Origin: JAIUNP01 sp020161975
GTDB taxonomy: Bacteria; Pseudomonadota; Alphaproteobacteria; Rhizobiales; Beijerinckiaceae
DNA: 64,000 nt
Direction of reading: 5' to 3'
NCBI GenBank assembly: GCA_036745275.1
Contig: DAIOGK010000003.1
Span: 1 to 64,000 of the forward strand
The translations under genes and the position numbers were made by a program. The first letter of the stretch is position 1. Each line of letters begins with the position of its first letter. The notes beneath the pieces are model-generated. The model had not been told where the DNA came from, made no database searches, and saw nothing but the letters and a program-made list of their open reading frames with translations. Shown here one piece after another: positions 44,229 to 52,418 of the stretch.

Positions 44229-44247
44229 CCGGGCAGAAACTGCCGGG
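44229..44247. promoter_or_regulatory. inverted repeat upstream of the fliK sigma-54 promoter, possible FlbD enhancer
   Basis: CCGGGCAG-AAA-CTGCCGGG is an inverted repeat of 8-base arms with one mismatch, centred about 85 bases upstream of the -24 element on the fliK side. Position and GGCAG-type composition suit an enhancer for an NtrC-family activator such as FlbD. It also lies just upstream of mnmA. Confidence 0.4.
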
Positions 44248-44267
44248 TGTCCGGTCTGGTATTGCCC

Positions 44268-45500
44268 ATGAAAAAGCCTTATGGAGTGGCCAAACTGCCA
44301 ATTGTTCCGATGATGCCGCTGAATTCGCTCGATCTTCCAAAGGTGCCTCACCAGACCCGTGTCGTTGTCGCGATGTCGGGTGGGGTGGATTCGTCTGTCG
44401 TGGCAGCGATGCTCAAGCGCGAGGGGTATGAGGTCATCGGCATCACGCTCCAGCTTTACGACCATGGCGAAGCGATCCACCGCAAGGGCGCCTGCTGTGC
44501 CGGACAGGATATCGCGGATGCGCAGCGTGTGGCCGAGCATCTTGGCATTCCCCATTACGTTCTCGATTATGAGAGCCGGTTCCGCGATGCGGTGATTGAT
44601 GCCTTTGCAGAGAGCTATGCGGCGGGCGAGACGCCGGTGCCCTGCATCGTCTGCAACCGCACCGTGAAGTTCCGCGACCTGCTCAGCGTGGCAAAGGATC
44701 TCGGCGCCGATGTGCTGGCCACGGGCCATTACATCGAGACGCGTGCGCTGCCGGATGGGCACCGCGCGATGTATCGTCCGGCAGACCTCGACCGGGACCA
44801 GAGCTATTTCCTGTTTGCCACCACGCAGGAGCAGCTTGATTTTCTGCGCTTTCCGCTGGGCCGGCAGAGCAAGGCCGAAACGCGGGCGCTGGCGCGCGAG
44901 CTTGGCATTACCATTGCCGACAAGCCCGACAGCCAGGACATCTGCTTCGTGCCAGCCGGGCGCTATAATACCCTGATCGAGAAACTGAAGCCCGATGCCG
45001 TCAAACCGGGCGATATCGTCCATGTCGACGGGCGCGTGCTGGGCCGGCATGAGGGCATTCATAACTACACGGTGGGCCAGCGGCGCGGCCTCGGGCTGGC
45101 AACCGGCGAGCCGCTGTTTGTCGTGCGGCTCGATGCGGGCGCGCGGCAGGTCGTTGTCGGTCCGCGCGAGGCGCTGAGTGCGCATCGGCTCACCTTGCGG
45201 GATGTCAACTGGATCGGCGATGGCGCGCCGGAGAATTGGCCCCCTCAGGGCCTTGAGGTGGCGGCAAGAGTGCGGTCCAGCCGCAAGCCGCGTCCGGCAA
45301 TGCTGCGGTGTCAGGGCGATGTCTTTGTCGTTGATGTTCTCGATGGCGAGGAGGGCGTCGCGCCCGGGCAGGCCTGTGTGCTCTATGACAGTACGCAGGA
45401 TGGTGCGCGCGTTCTCGGCGGTGGCACAATCGACGGGGTACTGTCAGATGCGCTCGCGCAAGCGGCTGCTGCCGCACCGTTCGCCGACCAGCAGCACTGA
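44268..45500 (+). CDS. mnmA: tRNA-specific 2-thiouridylase MnmA
   Basis: Enzyme that thiolates the wobble uridine (s2U34) of tRNA-Lys, -Glu and -Gln. The ATP-pyrophosphatase P-loop AMSGGVDSS, the catalytic cysteine in CIVCN, the second cysteine in DSQDICFVP, and GHYI are present, followed by the C-terminal beta-barrel domains. The product is about 410 residues. The start is uncertain: ATG 44268 and the paired ATGs at 44310/44313 are all possible, since conservation begins only around the P-loop. Confidence 0.94.
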   Translation: MKKPYGVAKLPIVPMMPLNSLDLPKVPHQTRVVVAMSGGVDSSVVAAMLKREGYEVIGITLQLYDHGEAIHRKGACCAGQDIADAQRVAEHLGIPHYVLDYESRFRDAVIDAFAESYAAGETPVPCIVCNRTVKFRDLLSVAKDLGADVLATGHYIETRALPDGHRAMYRPADLDRDQSYFLFATTQEQLDFLRFPLGRQSKAETRALARELGITIADKPDSQDICFVPAGRYNTLIEKLKPDAVKPGDIVHVDGRVLGRHEGIHNYTVGQRRGLGLATGEPLFVVRLDAGARQVVVGPREALSAHRLTLRDVNWIGDGAPENWPPQGLEVAARVRSSRKPRPAMLRCQGDVFVVDVLDGEEGVAPGQACVLYDSTQDGARVLGGGTIDGVLSDALAQAAAAAPFADQQH

Positions 45501-45512
45501 CAGGACAGACCG

Positions 45513-46157
45513 ATGGCTGGGGACTATGATCTCGAAACGAATGTCCGGGCCTATCGGCGCTGGGCCTCGTTTTACGATGCCGTGTATACCGGGCTGCTGG
45601 CCCATGCCCGGCGCGATGCAGTGGCTGCCGCGGTCGTCTGTGGCAATGAAGTGCTGGAAGTGGGCGTCGGCACGGGCCTCTCCTTGCCTGAATATCCAGC
45701 CCATTGCCATGTCAGCGGCTGCGATCTTTCCGAGCCCATGCTGGCCAAGGCCTTCGAGAAGATCGAGCGGCATGGACTGACCAATGTGCGCGGCCTCAGC
45801 GTGATGGATGCCTGCCACCTCGGGTTTCCCGACCAGGCATTCGATGCGGTGGTGGCGCAATTCCTTTTGACGCTGGTGCCGAATCCCGAACAGGCTCTCG
45901 ACGAGTTTGCCCGCGTGCTCCGGCCCGGCGGCGAAATCATCATCGCCAACCATATCGGTGCAGAATCAGGGCCGATGGCGACCTTCGAGAAAGCCGTGGC
46001 GCCGCTGGCCCGTACCCTCGGCTGGCGTGCCGAGTTTCCGTTGCAGCGGATCAGGGACTGGGCAGCTGCGCGTGGGTTCACCCTGATTTCGGCGCGGAAG
46101 GTGAAACCGCTCGGTTATTTCATGGTTATTCGCCTCAAACGCCTGGCGCCTCATTGA
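45513..46157 (+). CDS. class I SAM-dependent methyltransferase, PmtA-like
   Basis: A 214-residue Rossmann-fold methyltransferase. Motif I is VLEVGVGTGLSLPEYP, followed by GCDLSEPMLAKA and DAVVAQFLLTLVPNP. The overall pattern (YRRWASFYDAVY at the start, ANHIGAESGP, short basic C-terminus) resembles bacterial phosphatidylethanolamine N-methyltransferase PmtA, but UbiE-like enzymes are close. It starts 12 bases after mnmA with AGGACAG as ribosome-binding site, so it probably shares that transcript. Confidence 0.75.
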   Translation: MAGDYDLETNVRAYRRWASFYDAVYTGLLAHARRDAVAAAVVCGNEVLEVGVGTGLSLPEYPAHCHVSGCDLSEPMLAKAFEKIERHGLTNVRGLSVMDACHLGFPDQAFDAVVAQFLLTLVPNPEQALDEFARVLRPGGEIIIANHIGAESGPMATFEKAVAPLARTLGWRAEFPLQRIRDWAAARGFTLISARKVKPLGYFMVIRLKRLAPH

Positions 46158-46195
46158 ATCAAGACGGTGCGCGGCAAAAAAGTCGTACGCCGGCC

Positions 46196-46224
46196 TTGAC
46201 TTTGCGAGGCGGTTTAAGCTTATT
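46196..46224 (+). promoter_or_regulatory. candidate sigma-70 promoter of tRNA-Met
   Basis: TTGACT (46196-46201), a 17-base spacer and CTTATT (46219-46224) form a plausible -35/-10 pair about 65 bases before the tRNA. The -35 is near-consensus and the -10 weak. Confidence 0.45.
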
Positions 46225-46289
46225 GCGCGCCTCTGCTCCGGCTTGCTCCGGGGCGGGATGACCGGACCCCTTCGCGGGTTCAGCCGGAT

Positions 46290-46363
46290 GGCGGGGTAGC
46301 TCAGTTGGTCAGAGCAGAGGAATCATAATCCTTGTGTCGGGGGTTCAAATCCCTCCCTCGCTA
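46290..46363 (+). tRNA. tRNA-Met (anticodon CAT, elongator type)
   Basis: Cloverleaf from GGCGGGG (46290) to the discriminator A (46363). D stem GCTC/GAGC, anticodon stem GAGGA/TCCTT with loop ATCATAA (anticodon CAT at 46324-46326), T stem GGGGG/CCCTC with loop TTCAAAT; the acceptor closes with two G-T pairs. Lack of the initiator hallmarks and close similarity to alphaproteobacterial elongator tRNA-Met support the call. The 3' end reads ACCG, so the CCA end is not fully encoded. Confidence 0.93.
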
Positions 46364-46379
46364 CCGCCGGGTCCCCCCC

Positions 46380-46411
46380 AAAAAACGAAAACGGGGATCG
46401 AGACGACCCCC
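46380..46411 (-). terminator. intrinsic terminator of the acyltransferase gene
   Basis: On the minus strand GGGGGTCG-TCT-CGATCCCC forms an 8-base stem (one G-T pair) followed by GTTTTCGTTTTT. It lies 25 bases after the stop of the acyltransferase gene and just behind the convergent tRNA. Confidence 0.7.
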
Positions 46412-46436
46412 GCCTTGCTGAATGTTCCGGCTCGCC

Positions 46437-47684
46437 TTACCGCAGGCCAGGACCACGTGCGATCCGAAGGCTGCCCGGTGCCACCGGTGCAGGGTTCGGC
46501 TGTTCGCCAGCCGTCCGGGCCGCTTCGCGGCGGCTGGCGAAGGCGGCGAAACGCTTGCGCCACGGGTCCTCGATGTAATCGTAGGTGAACTTCGAGACGA
46601 TGAGGGTCAGCACGATCTGGAGCGTGAAGAAGGCGATATCCAGGCCGGCATTGTTGAAGGTCCAGAGCTTGGCGGTCGATGTCGAGATGCCGGTGACGGC
46701 GATGAGCCCCTTCTTGGCGGCAAAGCCAAGCGCCATCTTCTCCACGGTGAAGATCAGCAGGTGCACCATGTAGATCGAGTAGGACCAGAGGCCGAGGGCC
46801 TGGGCCGGGGCGGTGTGCAACACCTTCGAGACAATGCCACGTTCAAAGGCGAAGACATAGACCACGACGGCAAAGACCAGCGGGGCGGCAAGGCTCGACG
46901 CATTCTTGCCGGAGAGGACCATGAAGACGACGAGCAGGGCAATGGCGCCAAGTTCTGCCCATGTGCCGGTGGCTGTCCCGGCATTCGGACGCATCACGGC
47001 CTGATAGGTCAGGCAGCCGACGAAGAAGCCGTAAATGCAGCGCAGAAAGCCGTAATCGTGGGTTGCGAAGATGTAGTTCGGCGAGAAGGCGACCAGCCCT
47101 GCCAGACCGACCGTTGCCAGCGCCGCAAAGAGCGCCGTGCGCATTCCGGCAAGGATCACCACCACTGCAAAGACGATATAGGCGTAGAACTCGACGGAAA
47201 TCGACCAGGCCGGGCCGTTCCAGCTCGTCATGCCCAGCAGGTTGAACGACTGGATCAGGAAGAGGTTGGCGCCCAGGCTCTCGAAGGAGCGCGGACCGGT
47301 GAAGGGTGCGCCGTCAATGTCGATCTTCAAGGTGTGAGTGGCACCGAGCTTGACCAGCTCAAGCGCGAGGAAGCCGAGGATCAGCGCCAGATGCAACGGG
47401 TAGATGCGGCCGAAGCGCCGAATGATGAAGCCTTCAAACCCGGTCTTGCCGGTGGAAAGGCTGGTGCCATAGGCATGGCACATCACAAAGCCTGACAGAA
47501 CGAAGAAGAAATCCACGAACATCTGCATGTTCAGGAAGCCTTCCGTGCCCTGGAACCGGTGGGCGAGCGGGATGTGGACGATTGTGACCAGCATGGCGCA
47601 CACGCCGCGCCATGCATCGAGCACCGCAAAACGATGTTGGGGCGACAATGTTCCGGAACCGGACACTTGTGTTGCAGTTTGCAT
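46437..47684 (-). CDS. OafA/YrhL-type membrane acyltransferase (Acyltransferase_3 family)
   Basis: A 415-residue polytopic protein with about ten hydrophobic helices. N-terminal FAVLDAWRGVCAMLVTIVH carries the conserved Arg and His, then FVDFFFVLSGFVM and WSISVEFYAY follow. Such enzymes transfer acyl groups to surface or exported glycans. The neighbouring CelD-like acetyltransferase one base upstream suggests a shared role in modifying a surface polysaccharide, though no glycosyltransferase is near. Confidence 0.87.
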   Translation of the reverse strand: MQTATQVSGSGTLSPQHRFAVLDAWRGVCAMLVTIVHIPLAHRFQGTEGFLNMQMFVDFFFVLSGFVMCHAYGTSLSTGKTGFEGFIIRRFGRIYPLHLALILGFLALELVKLGATHTLKIDIDGAPFTGPRSFESLGANLFLIQSFNLLGMTSWNGPAWSISVEFYAYIVFAVVVILAGMRTALFAALATVGLAGLVAFSPNYIFATHDYGFLRCIYGFFVGCLTYQAVMRPNAGTATGTWAELGAIALLVVFMVLSGKNASSLAAPLVFAVVVYVFAFERGIVSKVLHTAPAQALGLWSYSIYMVHLLIFTVEKMALGFAAKKGLIAVTGISTSTAKLWTFNNAGLDIAFFTLQIVLTLIVSKFTYDYIEDPWRKRFAAFASRREAARTAGEQPNPAPVAPGSLRIARGPGLR

Positions 47685-47685
47685 C

Positions 47686-48882
47686 TCATTTGCCTCCTTC
47701 GACGGTGGGTTTGAGAAGGTTCCGCAAGAAGCGGACCAGTTCCGGGCGTTCGTGGATCTTGCGGCGAACTGTCAGTTCGGCCGCTGCAAGGCGCCCCTTC
47801 AGTGAGCGGGGGGCGACGATCTCGTAAAGCTCGGTCGGAACCGCGCCGAATTCTGTCTTGTAGGCTTCCGAACCGAGGGTGAAATCATAAAGGCGCTTCC
47901 CGCGTCCGGCAGTCCATTCCATGCTCTTGCGGAAGTGCTGGAGCCCTGGCGAATAGACCTTCCACTCCTCGCCGCCGATGGTGGGGAAAATCATCAGGAA
48001 TGCGTCGGTCGTAACAAGGCCGAGACCGCAGGCGATGATCTCGTCATTGACCGACAGGGTTTGCAGCACCGCGCCGCTCCTGCCGTCATACTGGTCGAGC
48101 AGTGAACGGTAAAAGTCCCGCACGTCCGCGCTGTCCAGCGCATTGGGGCGGCCCATGGCGGTGAAGCGAGCGGCGCGCTGTGCGCACATTACGGCGAAGG
48201 CCGCGTCCTTTTCCTGCGCTGTTTCCGCGATGCGGAAGCTCAGGGAGCCGACGGCTTGCAGGCGTTTCAAACGGTTATTCAGTTCACGTGATCGCTTCTT
48301 GGGCATGCCAAGCGCGGTAAAATCCAGCGGCGGCGCGGTCAGCGAGGTGCCCCAGGCGCGCTGGCGGTGCCTGTGCAGACCATTGACCAGCATCAGCGGG
48401 TTCGGACGGGTGCCGAGCATCGGCGGAATCTTGCCAAGATAGAGCATGTCGGCTTTGGGCAGTTGCGCGAGCAGCGACTTCCAGAGGCGGTTCATCTCGT
48501 TGCTGGATGGCGCAAAATCTGCGGCTATGATCGGGGCAACGTAGTCGGCAAGCCCGAGGTCGACGGCATCAAGCCGGGTCAGACCGCCGGATGTCCAGCG
48601 CACCAGCGGCAGGGCAAGGCAGAAGCTTCCGGTTGCCTTGCAGGTTGCCAGCATCAGGTGCGGTTCGGCACCACGAGCGCGGCCGACCGTCGCAAACCAG
48701 TTCACCAGCCAGGTGTCACTCTGGAACGCGGTTGATTCGACATCTGGCGAGAGGCCCTTGAGAACCGCGCTGACGCGGGCCTCACCCGAAATGCAGACGA
48801 TCCTGAATTGCCGCTGGAATGCAGAAACGCGAGTATTCTGTTCGACGTTCGTTGCATTTGCCACCGTAAGAGCCAACGACAT
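47686..48882 (-). CDS. CelD/BcsL family acetyltransferase (GNAT-like)
   Basis: A 398-residue cytoplasmic protein with the paired GNAT-type fold (Acetyltransf_6) of CelD/BcsL-like proteins, usually found in exopolysaccharide loci. FQSDTWLVNWF near residue 55 and YDFTLGSEAYKTEFGA near the C-terminus are typical family stretches. I chose ATG at 48880-48882: GAGGAG lies 6 bases upstream. It is followed one base later by the acyltransferase gene. Confidence 0.8.
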   Translation of the reverse strand: MSLALTVANATNVEQNTRVSAFQRQFRIVCISGEARVSAVLKGLSPDVESTAFQSDTWLVNWFATVGRARGAEPHLMLATCKATGSFCLALPLVRWTSGGLTRLDAVDLGLADYVAPIIAADFAPSSNEMNRLWKSLLAQLPKADMLYLGKIPPMLGTRPNPLMLVNGLHRHRQRAWGTSLTAPPLDFTALGMPKKRSRELNNRLKRLQAVGSLSFRIAETAQEKDAAFAVMCAQRAARFTAMGRPNALDSADVRDFYRSLLDQYDGRSGAVLQTLSVNDEIIACGLGLVTTDAFLMIFPTIGGEEWKVYSPGLQHFRKSMEWTAGRGKRLYDFTLGSEAYKTEFGAVPTELYEIVAPRSLKGRLAAAELTVRRKIHERPELVRFLRNLLKPTVEGGK

Positions 48883-49107
48883 TCCAATCTCCTCGTATCC
48901 TGTTTTGGTGCGCATCTGTCGCAATCCGGTACGCTTTGCGTGCCATTACGAAGGTACAGGGTCGTCACCGTCGAATTCACGAGACAAACTGGCAAAGCTC
49001 GTGCCAATACTGACTTGGGCTGGATATCACCCGTTTGAATGATGCCAGCCTTCGCTGGGCCGCCGTATCTCTGGTTCCGGGGACATGCAATTACAGGTAT
49101 AACGTTC

Positions 49108-49908
49108 GTGAACAGTCTGGAACGTCTGATCAAAATTCTTGATATATTTGAAGAATCCCCCGGCATTTTTTCTGCGGAGCAACTGCACGGACGGCTCGGT
49201 TACACACGGTCGACGCTTTATCGCTATCTCAAGACCTTGGTGGATGCGGGATTGCTGACATCGCTGCATGGCAGCGGGTTTACGCTTGGACCGCGGGTGA
49301 TTGAGCTCAATGCGCTGATGGTGAGCCGCGATCCGCTCATTCTGGCCGCGCGCCCATATCTTGCGGCCCTTGCAGGGCAGTTTCGCGGGAATGCCTTGCT
49401 TTGCCGCCGTTTCAGGGACAAGGCGCTCTACATTCATCAGGAGACGGCGGGGAGTGGAGGGGCGCTCGGCTATGGCGTCGGCATCCCGATGTCGCTGGTT
49501 TTCGGCTCAGCAGGGCGGGTAATCCTTGCCAACCTCCAATCCGGACAGGTCAGGCGGCTTTATGAAAAGGCGCCGGCGACATTTCTGGAGGCGGGCCTCG
49601 GAGTGGATCTGCTGGCGGTGCGGCGGAGCCTGCGGCGCATTCGGGAGCGTGGCGTCGAGGTTTATGCCGGCGAGATGGACCCGGCCTACACCGGGTTTGC
49701 CGCGCCCATCTTCGATGGTGGCGCCAATATCGTTGGCGCTCTCACCGTAACCCTCGCTGAGGAAGGATTGAGCCAGGCGCGGACAGCGGCTGTCACCCTG
49801 GAGGTCATGGCCGCTGCGGCTGCCGTCACGCAGGTTGTTGCCGGAGAAAGCGTTATGGCAGACGCGCAATCTGCTGTGCCAAAGCACCGAGAGCCTCTGC
49901 CAGCATAG
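49108..49908 (+). CDS. IclR family transcriptional regulator
   Basis: Regulator of about 266 residues: an N-terminal winged helix (SLERLIKILDIFEESPGIFSAEQL, then GYTRSTLYRYLKTLVDAGLL) and a C-terminal IclR effector domain (GIPMSLVFGSAGRVILA; GFAAPIFDGGANIVGALTVT). I start it at GTG 49108 because the family begins at NSLER; an in-frame ATG at 49039 would add a 23-residue tail of unusual composition, and neither has a good ribosome-binding site. The target is unknown. The 3' end overlaps the convergent transporter gene by 56 bases. Confidence 0.85.
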   Translation: MNSLERLIKILDIFEESPGIFSAEQLHGRLGYTRSTLYRYLKTLVDAGLLTSLHGSGFTLGPRVIELNALMVSRDPLILAARPYLAALAGQFRGNALLCRRFRDKALYIHQETAGSGGALGYGVGIPMSLVFGSAGRVILANLQSGQVRRLYEKAPATFLEAGLGVDLLAVRRSLRRIRERGVEVYAGEMDPAYTGFAAPIFDGGANIVGALTVTLAEEGLSQARTAAVTLEVMAAAAAVTQVVAGESVMADAQSAVPKHREPLPA

Positions 49909-50668
49909 GGCCGGCGCAGACTGTCAGGGTGTCATCCAGAACCAGTATCGGGCGGCCACGCAGTGCGCGCGAGAGGGCAGGATGATGCAGCAGCGCGGTA
50001 CCCTGATCCTCGGCGCGGTTCGTGATGCCGGAGACCAGCAGTGCCTCCGGTTTGAGAGTGAGGATGGTTTCGAGCGGCAGGCGTGTTCCGTTGCCGGCGG
50101 CTTCAACCCCGATATTGCTGATGCCAGCCTCGGTCAGAAGCGCGGTCAGCAGGCTGTCGCGCCCGCTGATCCAGCCGCGCCGTTCCAGCGGCAATACCCG
50201 TATCGGTGTTCGGGCGGCGACGGATTTCAGCCGGGCAAGGGCGGCATCGATGCGGGCGTTGGCAGCTTCGGCGCGCATTTCCTGCCCCAGAAGGGCGCCG
50301 GCGCGTGTAATTTGCGTGCGCACCTCGGCAATCGTGCTGGCTGAGCCAAATTCCACGACGCGCAGGCCCTGCATGGCGAGCAGGCCGCGCGTGTAGCTGC
50401 GCACAAACGTGGCCGTGAATACGATGTCGGGTTTCAGCGGCAGGACATCCTCGGCCTTGCCGGAGAGGATTCGATGCCGTTCAGCCTCCTGCCAGTAGAA
50501 GGACAGGCTCTTTTCCCGCGACAGGTGGCTGATGCCGACGATCTGGTCAGGGTCGGCCAGGCCGAGCAGCAATTGATCGGTGCACATGTTGATGGATGCG
50601 ACACGGGGAGCGGCGCCGGTGGCGCCTGCCAACAGGGCGAGGATCATTGCGAGAATGGCGCGACGCAT
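49853..50668 (-). CDS. ABC transporter substrate-binding protein, BtuF-like (cobalamin or iron-siderophore)
   Basis: A 271-residue exported protein with signal peptide MRRAILAMILALLAGATGA followed by VASINMCTDQLLLGLADP, the opening typical of BtuF/TroA-type cobalamin and ferric-siderophore receptors. ATG at 50666-50668 overlaps the stop of the ATPase gene (ATGA). Together with the next two genes it forms a complete type II importer. The ligand cannot be settled from sequence; vitamin B12 is the closest match. Confidence 0.82.
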   Translation of the reverse strand: MRRAILAMILALLAGATGAAPRVASINMCTDQLLLGLADPDQIVGISHLSREKSLSFYWQEAERHRILSGKAEDVLPLKPDIVFTATFVRSYTRGLLAMQGLRVVEFGSASTIAEVRTQITRAGALLGQEMRAEAANARIDAALARLKSVAARTPIRVLPLERRGWISGRDSLLTALLTEAGISNIGVEAAGNGTRLPLETILTLKPEALLVSGITNRAEDQGTALLHHPALSRALRGRPILVLDDTLTVCAGPMLAEALGALAQQIARLP

Positions 50669-51417
50669 CAGGCGATCTCCCAACCGCCGCCCGACCGCTG
50701 GCGGATGCCGAAGACACGGTGGCAGATGTCTGCATTCAAGGCATCCGCCACCGTGCCGTCCGCAGCGATCCGTCCCCTGTCGAGCACAATGGCGCGATCC
50801 GCGTAACGGGCAGCAAGGTCAAGATCATGCAGGACGGCAATCACCAGCCGGCCGCCTGCCGCCACGCGGGAGAGGAGACGCATCACCTCGATCTGGTAGC
50901 GGGGCTCCAGCGATGCGGTGGGTTCGTCGGCGAGGATCACCGGGGTTTCCTGTGCGAGGATGCGGGCGAGGGCGACCCTTGCCCGCTCACCGCCCGAAAG
51001 CGCATTTGCACGGCGGCTCGCAAATTGTGTCACGTCGGCGTCGTCCATCGCGCGGCGCACCGCGTCAGCATCGGCGGGCGGCAGACGGCGCGGGTCGGTC
51101 GCACCATGCGGAAAGCGGCCCAGCCCGACGATATCTGCGACGCTGAGCGGCCAATGCGTTTCATGTCCCTGCGGCAGGTAGCCAATCTGGCGGGCGCGCT
51201 GGTGAACCGACATCTCAACGATCGCGCGCCCATCGAGGGTGAGGGTGCCGCGGGCCGGAATCAACCCGGCGATGGCGCGCAAGAGCGTGCTTTTGCCGGC
51301 ACCGTTGGGGCCCAGGATGGCGACGAAGGTGCCCGTATCCAGCCTGGTTGAGAGCGTATCGAGAATGGTTGTTCCCGCAATGTCCGCCGATACCCGGTCG
51401 AGGATCATCGTGCTCAT
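50668..51417 (-). CDS. ABC transporter ATP-binding protein (BtuD/FecE-like)
   Basis: ATPase of 249 residues: Walker A GPNGAGKST, Q-loop YLPQGHETHW, signature LSGGERARV, Walker B VILADEPTAS and switch His in LHDLDLA. Family FepC/BtuD. It overlaps the permease gene by 4 bases on one side and the binding-protein gene on the other, so all three are translationally coupled. Confidence 0.93.
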   Translation of the reverse strand: MSTMILDRVSADIAGTTILDTLSTRLDTGTFVAILGPNGAGKSTLLRAIAGLIPARGTLTLDGRAIVEMSVHQRARQIGYLPQGHETHWPLSVADIVGLGRFPHGATDPRRLPPADADAVRRAMDDADVTQFASRRANALSGGERARVALARILAQETPVILADEPTASLEPRYQIEVMRLLSRVAAGGRLVIAVLHDLDLAARYADRAIVLDRGRIAADGTVADALNADICHRVFGIRQRSGGGWEIA

Positions 51418-52418
51418 GCAAAATCCCCCGCCACGCGATGCCGCTGCCGGTTGATGAGGAAGAGGAAGAACGGCGCCCCGACGAGGGCCGTCACAACGCC
51501 CAGCTTCAGATCCGAGGTGGCGGGTGCGAGCCGGACCAGACAGTCCGCAAAGGTCAGCAATGCCGCACCGGCAAGCGCGCTCGCCGGCAGCAGTCTGCCG
51601 GGATCATGCCCCACTGCGCTCCGCATCAGGTGGGGGGCGACCAGCCCGATGAAGCCGATGGCGCCCGAGACTGACACCGCTGCGCCTACACTGAGCGCGA
51701 CGCCGCTGATGATCATGAGGCGGACGCGGCGCACGGGAACGCCGAGACTCTGCGCTGCCTCCTCGCCCAGGGTGAGGGCCCGCAAATGGGCGCCCTGCGC
51801 GAACAGGATGACCGCGCCCGCCAGGATGAAGGGCAGGGCCAGGGCGACGTGGCGCATACTGCGATCTTCCAGCGAACCCATCAGCCAGAAGGCGATTTCG
51901 AGCACGGCATAGATGTTCGGCGCGAGATTCATGGCAAGCGCGGTCGCGGCGCCGGCAAGGCTTGCCACTGCGAGCCCTGACAGAATGACGATCAGCATCG
52001 GCGCATCGCGACCGGCAATCGCAAACAGCAGCAGAACCGAAGCAAAGGCTCCGATGATGCCGGCCACGGGCATGACATAGGAAAGGACATCGATGCCGGC
52101 AAAACTGACCAGCGCGACTGCGGCAAAGGCAGCCGATTGCGGGGCGCCGAACAGCGAGGGGTCGGCCAGCGGATTGCGCGTCAGGCCCTGCAAGGCCGCG
52201 CCGGCCAGCCCCAGCACTGCGCCGATGGCGAGGGCGAGAATGGTGCGCGGCAGGCGGATATCCTGAAGGATGATCACATGAACAGGATCAGCCGCACGAC
52301 CGAAAAGCGCGCGCAGGACCTCAGCGGGCGATAATGCGACTGGCCCCAGCCCCAGGGACAGGAGGCTGGCCAGCAGCACCAGAAACAGCATCGGCAGCAG
52401 GAGACGTAGCGGGATCAT
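51414..52418 (-). CDS. FecCD-family ABC transporter permease (BtuC-like)
   Basis: Polytopic permease (334 residues, eight to ten helices) of the FecCD/BtuC family: LRLPRTILALAIGAVLGLAGAALQ, then QGLTRNPLADPSLFG, and GFIGLVAPHLMR near the C-terminus. ATG at 52416-52418 follows AAGGA by 5 bases. This start lies inside the 3' end of the glgX-malQ gene, overlapping it by about 98 bases in another frame. No cobalamin riboswitch can fit, as there is no intergenic space. Confidence 0.92.
   Translation of the reverse strand: MIPLRLLLPMLFLVLLASLLSLGLGPVALSPAEVLRALFGRAADPVHVIILQDIRLPRTILALAIGAVLGLAGAALQGLTRNPLADPSLFGAPQSAAFAAVALVSFAGIDVLSYVMPVAGIIGAFASVLLLFAIAGRDAPMLIVILSGLAVASLAGAATALAMNLAPNIYAVLEIAFWLMGSLEDRSMRHVALALPFILAGAVILFAQGAHLRALTLGEEAAQSLGVPVRRVRLMIISGVALSVGAAVSVSGAIGFIGLVAPHLMRSAVGHDPGRLLPASALAGAALLTFADCLVRLAPATSDLKLGVVTALVGAPFFLFLINRQRHRVAGDFA

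Noticed and set aside
44112..45185. Upstream extension of fliK by 358 codons
   Set aside because: The extension is antisense to mnmA; the real FliK begins at 44111 next to a ribosome-binding site and a sigma-54-type promoter.
49039..49107. Longer N-terminus of the IclR regulator
   Set aside because: The 23 extra residues do not resemble the family, which starts at NSLER; no ribosome-binding site supports ATG 49039.
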